A stretch of DNA of 64,000 nt from Paenibacillus sinopodophylli. Lineage in GTDB: Bacteria > Bacillota > Bacilli > Paenibacillales > Paenibacillaceae. Below, piece by piece: positions 60,254 to 64,000 of the stretch. The stretch's first letter is position 1; each line of letters starts with the position of its first letter. The stretch lies in assembly GCF_005930355.1 (NCBI RefSeq), contig NZ_VDBO01000016.1:39102-103101 (forward strand). Direction: 5' to 3'. The position numbers and the translations under genes are program-made. The notes beneath the pieces are model-generated. The model was given only the letters and a program-made list of their open reading frames with translations, was not told the origin of the DNA and made no database searches.

Positions 60254-60931
60254 TCATTCAAAAATGTCCATCCTTTTCAATTTGACATCGGTTGCAAAAA
60301 TTCCTGCAAAGCGACTGTCAATTGCCTTTAAAACGTCATTAAACACCAATTCCGGACGTTGTTCAGCATTAATTAACACGATTCGATCAGGATTCTGCTC
60401 TACTAGCCGCAAATATCCCTCTCTTACTTTTTCATGAAATGAACGCTTCTCCAAGTCTAGACGGTTTACCTCCCGCTCAGAAGCTTCAGCAATTCGCCTT
60501 AGCCCTACTTCCGGCGATACATCCATATAAATAGTCATATCAGGCATGAGGTCTAGTATCGCAAATTTATTAATTGCCCATACCTCATCCATCCCAAGTC
60601 CCCTGGCATGTCCCTGATACGCTAAGCTGCTGTCTACAAATCGATCGCAAATCACGATCTGTCCTTCTTGCAGCGCTGGAGCAACCTTCTCCACCAAATG
60701 CTGTCTTCGTGCCGCTGCATAGAGCAGAGCCTCTGTTCTTCCATCCATGGCTGTATGCTCGCGATCCAGAATAACATGGCGGATCTGCTCCGCAATCGGT
60801 ATGCCTCCAGGCTCACGCGTTGTTGTAATCTTCATGCCGCTATTCAGCATCTTATTCGAGAGCTGTTCAATGAGTGTCGATTTGCCGGCTCCTTCGCCGC
60901 CCTCTATGGTGATGAAAATACCTTTTCTCAA
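60254..60931 (-). CDS. tmk: Thymidylate kinase
   Basis: A 225-residue enzyme making dTDP. P-loop FITIEGGEGAGKSTLIEQL near residue 6, TREPGGIPIAEQIRHVIL near 35, CDRFVDSSLAYQGHARGLG near 92 and lid/TMP binding region near 145. TTG 60931 follows AGGAG by 10 bases and matches the family start; the frame to 61003 is an extension. Followed by darA. Confidence 0.96.
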   Translation of the reverse strand: MRKGIFITIEGGEGAGKSTLIEQLSNKMLNSGMKITTTREPGGIPIAEQIRHVILDREHTAMDGRTEALLYAAARRQHLVEKVAPALQEGQIVICDRFVDSSLAYQGHARGLGMDEVWAINKFAILDLMPDMTIYMDVSPEVGLRRIAEASEREVNRLDLEKRSFHEKVREGYLRLVEQNPDRIVLINAEQRPELVFNDVLKAIDSRFAGIFATDVKLKRMDIFE

Positions 60932-61046
60932 GCTAAGGCTTCTCCTAACGTTTGTGTAAACTATACTTTCTTCTATATTAACAAAGCAGTATGTCATGCA
61001 CAATGAAGAAATGCTTCATTTTTCAAAACACATGATCCATTCCTCT

Positions 61047-62546
61047 TTATTGAAGATATACGCTGATCGTTGCCATTTGTCCATCCAACGAACCTTGAAA
61101 TTTGGCACCCACTGAGGCTAACTCCTTAATACGACTGATAGCAGCCGCAGTTATCGTTTCACCTGGATAAAGGATAGCAATACCTGGAGGATATGGTACA
61201 ACCAATTCAGCCGAAACGTGATGCTCTGACTCGTGCAACGGTATTCGCTTGCTTGCCTCGTATTTAAACCTTCCTCTGGCGAATGAAACGGGCTCTGACA
61301 AGATCATCTGCTCAAACTTCTTAACGCTGAGCTCTTGGTCATCATTAATGAAAGATAATCGTTCCTCTGTCATTACACTAATCTGCTCAAGTGTATATTG
61401 GAGCTTCTGTATATCCGCCAAAGAAGCTTGAATACCGAGTACAAGCACCACATAGCGCGGATCTGCCATCTCTACATAACATCCCCGCGACTCCAACTGC
61501 TGCTGCAGCTCATAACCGGTCAACTTCCCCCTCTTGTCGTAAAGCACAACTCGCAAGGGATCGTTACACAGATCATGCCATTCACTGCTTTCAGCTTTCA
61601 TTTCGCAAATGCCTGTGCTTTGTTTATCCAACCACGCTCGAAAAATATTTGCTGAGTCCAAACTTTGCTGAAACAACTTAGCTCCTAAAGCATCAATCAT
61701 TGCTCGGGAAATATCGATAGACGCCATAATAGGAAACGAAGGACTTGAGCTTTGAATCATTGCAAGTGATTCGCTTAGCTGTTGCCTTGAGATTCGTTCT
61801 CCTTGTACATGCAGCATCGCTCCCATCGTCAGCGTAGGCAGCGTTTTATGAGCTGACTGTACGACAGCATCTGCCCCCTCTGACACAGCCGAAGGCGGCA
61901 ATTCACCATGCATACTATAATGGGCGCCGTGCGCTTCATCAATTAATATTGGAAGATTATATTGATGTACAAGCTCCACATACGGGGTAAGCCTAACATT
62001 CATTCCATAATAATTAGGATTCGATAAAAAGACGGCTTTAGCCTCAGGATATTTAACGAGCGCTTCTTCCACTTGCTGAACGGAAGGAATCGTTGCCAAT
62101 CCCGATTGGACTTCTACTTGAGGAGATAGAAATACGGCTCTAGCACCCGCCAGCCTCAAGCCGTTTAGCACAGATTTATGTACGTTGCGCTGCACGATAA
62201 TCAAATCATTCGGCTCGCATATAGTAAGCAGCAATGCAATATTTCCGGATGTACTGCCCCCAACCAGAAAATACGTGTCCTCTGATCCAAAAGTTCGGGC
62301 TGCTAATCTTTGTGCTTCCATTATAGAAGCCTCAGGATGATGCAGATCATCGGTCGATGAGAGCTCAGTCACATCAATCCTCATAACGGTTTGAAAATAC
62401 GTATTGGCTTCCAAGTAAGCTTGATCCGACCATTCTGGCTGGTTGAGTGCTTCTCCGCCACGATGACCGGGAACATGAAACCCAATCTCAGCTGTACGGG
62501 TATGTCTAAGCAATGCATCAAATAGCGGGGCAACAAATGGCTTCAT
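61047..62546 (-). CDS. yaaO: Orn/Lys/Arg decarboxylase family protein (YaaO)
   Basis: A 499-residue PLP enzyme, probable amino acid decarboxylase. FHVPGHRGGEALNQPEW near residue 23, VGGSTSGNIALLLTICEPND near 96, LIDEAHGAHYSMHGELP near 200 (PLP-binding Asp/His), SAHKTLPTLTMGAMLHV near 232 with the Schiff-base Lys. Length and placement upstream of tmk fit yaaO. Exact substrate not evident. Confidence 0.9.
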   Translation of the reverse strand: MKPFVAPLFDALLRHTRTAEIGFHVPGHRGGEALNQPEWSDQAYLEANTYFQTVMRIDVTELSSTDDLHHPEASIMEAQRLAARTFGSEDTYFLVGGSTSGNIALLLTICEPNDLIIVQRNVHKSVLNGLRLAGARAVFLSPQVEVQSGLATIPSVQQVEEALVKYPEAKAVFLSNPNYYGMNVRLTPYVELVHQYNLPILIDEAHGAHYSMHGELPPSAVSEGADAVVQSAHKTLPTLTMGAMLHVQGERISRQQLSESLAMIQSSSPSFPIMASIDISRAMIDALGAKLFQQSLDSANIFRAWLDKQSTGICEMKAESSEWHDLCNDPLRVVLYDKRGKLTGYELQQQLESRGCYVEMADPRYVVLVLGIQASLADIQKLQYTLEQISVMTEERLSFINDDQELSVKKFEQMILSEPVSFARGRFKYEASKRIPLHESEHHVSAELVVPYPPGIAILYPGETITAAAISRIKELASVGAKFQGSLDGQMATISVYLQ

Positions 62547-62622
62547 TATATAATGACAATCCCTTCAAATATACATTCAACATATGTTTTATCTTATTGT
62601 ACCTTAATCGCATACAAAAAAA

Positions 62623-62650
62623 GAGCAGCTTCTGTAATCAGAAACCGCTC
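62623..62650 (-). terminator. Terminator of gin
   Basis: GAGCAGCTTCTG and CAGAAACCGCTC pair with two mismatches around TAAT; T7 follows on the minus strand, directly at the gin stop. Confidence 0.75.
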
Positions 62651-62840
62651 AAGCATTTTCACTCAAAAATATTTGCTTCATTTGATGGATAAAGAATGGA
62701 TATTTAGCATCTTTAACGTCTGTTTTGACCATTTCTGCTTCGCAGCTCTCACATATAAACCCTGTTACAATACGAATACCTTGACCTTCTTCTCTTTGTT
62801 CGTTACAAATATTGCATTGATACTCGCGATTATCGTTCAT
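62649..62840 (-). CDS. gin: Anti-sigma-G factor Gin (CsfB)
   Basis: A 63-residue zinc protein that inhibits sigma-G (and sigma-E) during early sporulation. YQCNICNEQREEGQGIRIV and GFICESCEAEMVK supply two CxxC pairs, followed by HQMKQIFLSE. CGGGG precedes ATG 62840. Located beside yaaO; in B. subtilis xpaC and yaaN lie between them, absent here. Confidence 0.92.
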   Translation of the reverse strand: MNDNREYQCNICNEQREEGQGIRIVTGFICESCEAEMVKTDVKDAKYPFFIHQMKQIFLSENA

Positions 62841-63071
62841 AACAATCCCCGCTTTCTGCTTGATTCTATATAGCTACTATTATGACACATAGTCTATCTA
62901 TTTATACTTGTTTCATAGCGCATTTCAAATATTTATATATCGTATGCCCCATCTGGGCTATTGGTTCCGAATCCCCAAAAAATGTTTCGCTAAAGCTATG
63001 GATAGTTGGCCAAAAAATACCGATATAGTTAACGAGAGTCCGTGCAATTGACATAGAAAGGGCGCCAAACC

Positions 63072-63602
63072 ATGATTCAAAAATTATCTGAGCAAAAAAA
63101 TGCTACCATTTATCAATATCAGCTTGTGAAAAGAATCATTATCCGCCCCGAGCTTATACAAAGCCATTTGCTTATTGCAGCCATTTTCCTTGCTTTTCAA
63201 ATGCTAGTGTATCAAATGGACGGTTTATTCGCTTGGTTATTCGGATTTACTGTCGTTCAAATTATTCATATTGCCATTATTCTGGTCACGTTTATTGGAG
63301 TAGATGAGGCCGCTGATCGTAAATGGGTTTGGCGAATTACGCCTCCATGGATTGGATTTAAGCCTGCCAATGATATTAAGCTGCTGCTGTTTCGCCGAGT
63401 ACATCGCCATATGTTCTGGATAGGCTTATGTACAATCGCTATGCTCTATCCCTGGATTAAAGAATCTTTGATGATAAGCATCGTTAGTTGGCACTTTTGG
63501 CTGCTCATGCCACGTTTCCTTCTTTCCTTCTCTTTCCGTAAAGAGCAGAAGGATGGCGTGCTTCGACTTGAATCACGAGAAGCCTCCTATTACAGGCGGT
63601 AA
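63072..63602 (+). CDS. Hypothetical polytopic membrane protein
   Basis: A 176-residue protein with about four hydrophobic segments (LLIAAIFLAFQMLVY near 34-48, FAWLFGFTVVQIIHIAIIL near 53-72, MFWIGLCTIAMLYPW near 113-127, ISIVSWHFWLLMPRFLL near 135-152) and a basic tail. No family recognised. AAAGGG lies 10 bases before ATG 63072. Encoded on the opposite strand between gin and the rRNA operon, with its own terminator; position next to xpaC-type genes in other species does not inform function. Confidence 0.7.
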   Translation: MIQKLSEQKNATIYQYQLVKRIIIRPELIQSHLLIAAIFLAFQMLVYQMDGLFAWLFGFTVVQIIHIAIILVTFIGVDEAADRKWVWRITPPWIGFKPANDIKLLLFRRVHRHMFWIGLCTIAMLYPWIKESLMISIVSWHFWLLMPRFLLSFSFRKEQKDGVLRLESREASYYRR

Positions 63603-63605
63603 TCA

Positions 63606-63646
63606 AAAAGCCTTAGATGCTCTCCTAGAGCTTCCTAAGGCTTTTG
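63606..63646 (+). terminator. Terminator of the membrane-protein gene
   Basis: AAAAGCCTTAG pairs with CTAAGGCTTTT and TTG follows; it starts 3 bases after the stop codon. Inner GCTCT/AGAGC-like pairs extend the stem. Confidence 0.8.
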
Positions 63647-63686
63647 TTTATAACGGTCAGGGGATTCAAGTGAATACAAACAAAAA

Positions 63687-63711
63687 ACCTATCGCATCAC
63701 ATGCGATAGGT
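63687..63711 (-). terminator. Terminator of the rRNA operon
   Basis: ACCTATCGCAT pairs perfectly with ATGCGATAGGT; TTTTTT follows on the minus strand, 8 bases after the 5S end. Confidence 0.9.
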
Positions 63712-63718
63712 CTCTCGT

Positions 63719-63835
63719 GCTTGGCGACGTCCTACTCTCCCAAGACCCTGCGGTCTAAGTACCATTGGCGCTGGAGGGCTTAACGGTCGTGTTCGGTATG
63801 GGAACGCGTGGTTCCCCTCCGCCATCGCCACCAAA
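63719..63835 (-). rRNA. rrf: 5S ribosomal RNA
   Basis: A 117-base minus-strand sequence beginning TTTGGTGGCGATGGCGG and ending GACGTCGCCAAGC; contains ATACCGAACACG and GGTTAAGCCCTCC-like loops typical of Firmicute 5S. It is the last gene of an operon whose 23S end is at the right edge. RNase M5, encoded at 50194-50742, matures it. Confidence 0.95.
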
Positions 63836-63937
63836 CGTAGCGTGTTTACACGCTGAAAACTGGATACGAAAGATTAGGTTTGCTGAACCTTATAAAGCTG
63901 CTGTCTACCGGATGTATGGGTCGCGGTAAACGTGTTT

Positions 63938-64000
63938 AGGATAAGCCCTCGACCGATTAGTATTCGTCAGCTACACACATTGCTGTGCTTCCACCCCGAA
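63938..64000 (-). rRNA. rrl: 3' end of 23S ribosomal RNA (partial)
   Basis: Minus-strand GACGAATACTAATCGGTCGA and GGGCTTATCC are the conserved end of Firmicute 23S rRNA. The gene continues beyond the right edge. About 100 bases of spacer separate it from 5S and hold no tRNA. Confidence 0.92.

Noticed and set aside
1..64000. CRISPR arrays, insertion sequences, prophage genes, tRNA genes
   Set aside because: No regular spaced repeats, no transposase or integrase motifs and no cloverleaf seen on either strand; by-eye reading could miss a diverged remnant.

Overview
The window reads as chromosomal DNA of a spore-forming, low-to-mid GC Firmicute, most likely Paenibacillus or a close relative. The right half is the conserved origin-proximal block of Bacillales (gin-yaaO-tmk-darA-yaaR-holB-ricT-yabA / trmN6-rsmI / abrB / HD hydrolase-tatD / yabE-rnmV-rsmA-yabG / veg / sspF / ispE / purR-ridA / spoVG / glmU / rplY-pth-fin-mfd-prsA / spoVT / yabM), almost all on the minus strand. 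It ends at the right edge in the 3' end of an rRNA operon (23S end, 5S, terminator). SLH-domain surface proteins, YesMN-type two-component genes and CUT1 sugar transporters beside a GH38 mannosidase also fit Paenibacillus.

Layout. 1-8.3 kb: an accessory sugar/nickel-pincer cluster. larE (minus, cut by the edge) diverges from a plus-strand operon of HAD phosphatase, mutarotase-like protein, a tandem-duplicated deoxyhypusine-synthase-like protein, a PfkB kinase of HldE/RfaE type, a GmhA-like SIS isomerase and a stand-alone LarC C-terminal domain; a ROK repressor faces it. 8.5-24.3 kb: a carbohydrate-use locus with a 2156-residue SLH-anchored putative glycoside hydrolase, a YesM/YesN-type sensor and regulator, and an operon of solute-binding protein, two permeases and GH38 alpha-mannosidase. 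The solute-binding and surface-protein genes share an upstream two-box motif, and the surface-protein gene has a consensus cre site.

24.5-27.1 kb: yabM and spoVT, core genes. 27.6-36 kb: a nitrogen-scavenging insert between spoVT and prsA. It has an ABC ATPase under a guanidine-I (ykkC) riboswitch and a consensus GlnR/TnrA box, whose permease seems to survive only as a 5' stub; an SPFH protein with a small Arc-like partner; a MerR-thioredoxin pair behind a long-spacer promoter; and urtABCDE for urea uptake, also with a GlnR/TnrA box. 36.3-63 kb: the core block, with several B. subtilis neighbours absent from their usual places (prs between glmU and rplY, metS near abrB, yazA between rsmI and trmN6, xpaC-yaaN near gin, yabN after yabM). 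63-64 kb: an unknown membrane protein and the rRNA genes.

Together the accessory parts suggest a soil or plant-associated cell that depolymerises and imports mannose-containing glycans, scavenges urea (and formerly guanidine) under nitrogen control, and carries an uncharacterised sugar-phosphate pathway next to nickel-pincer cofactor genes. Coordinates of motifs and hairpins were read by eye; no database search was run.
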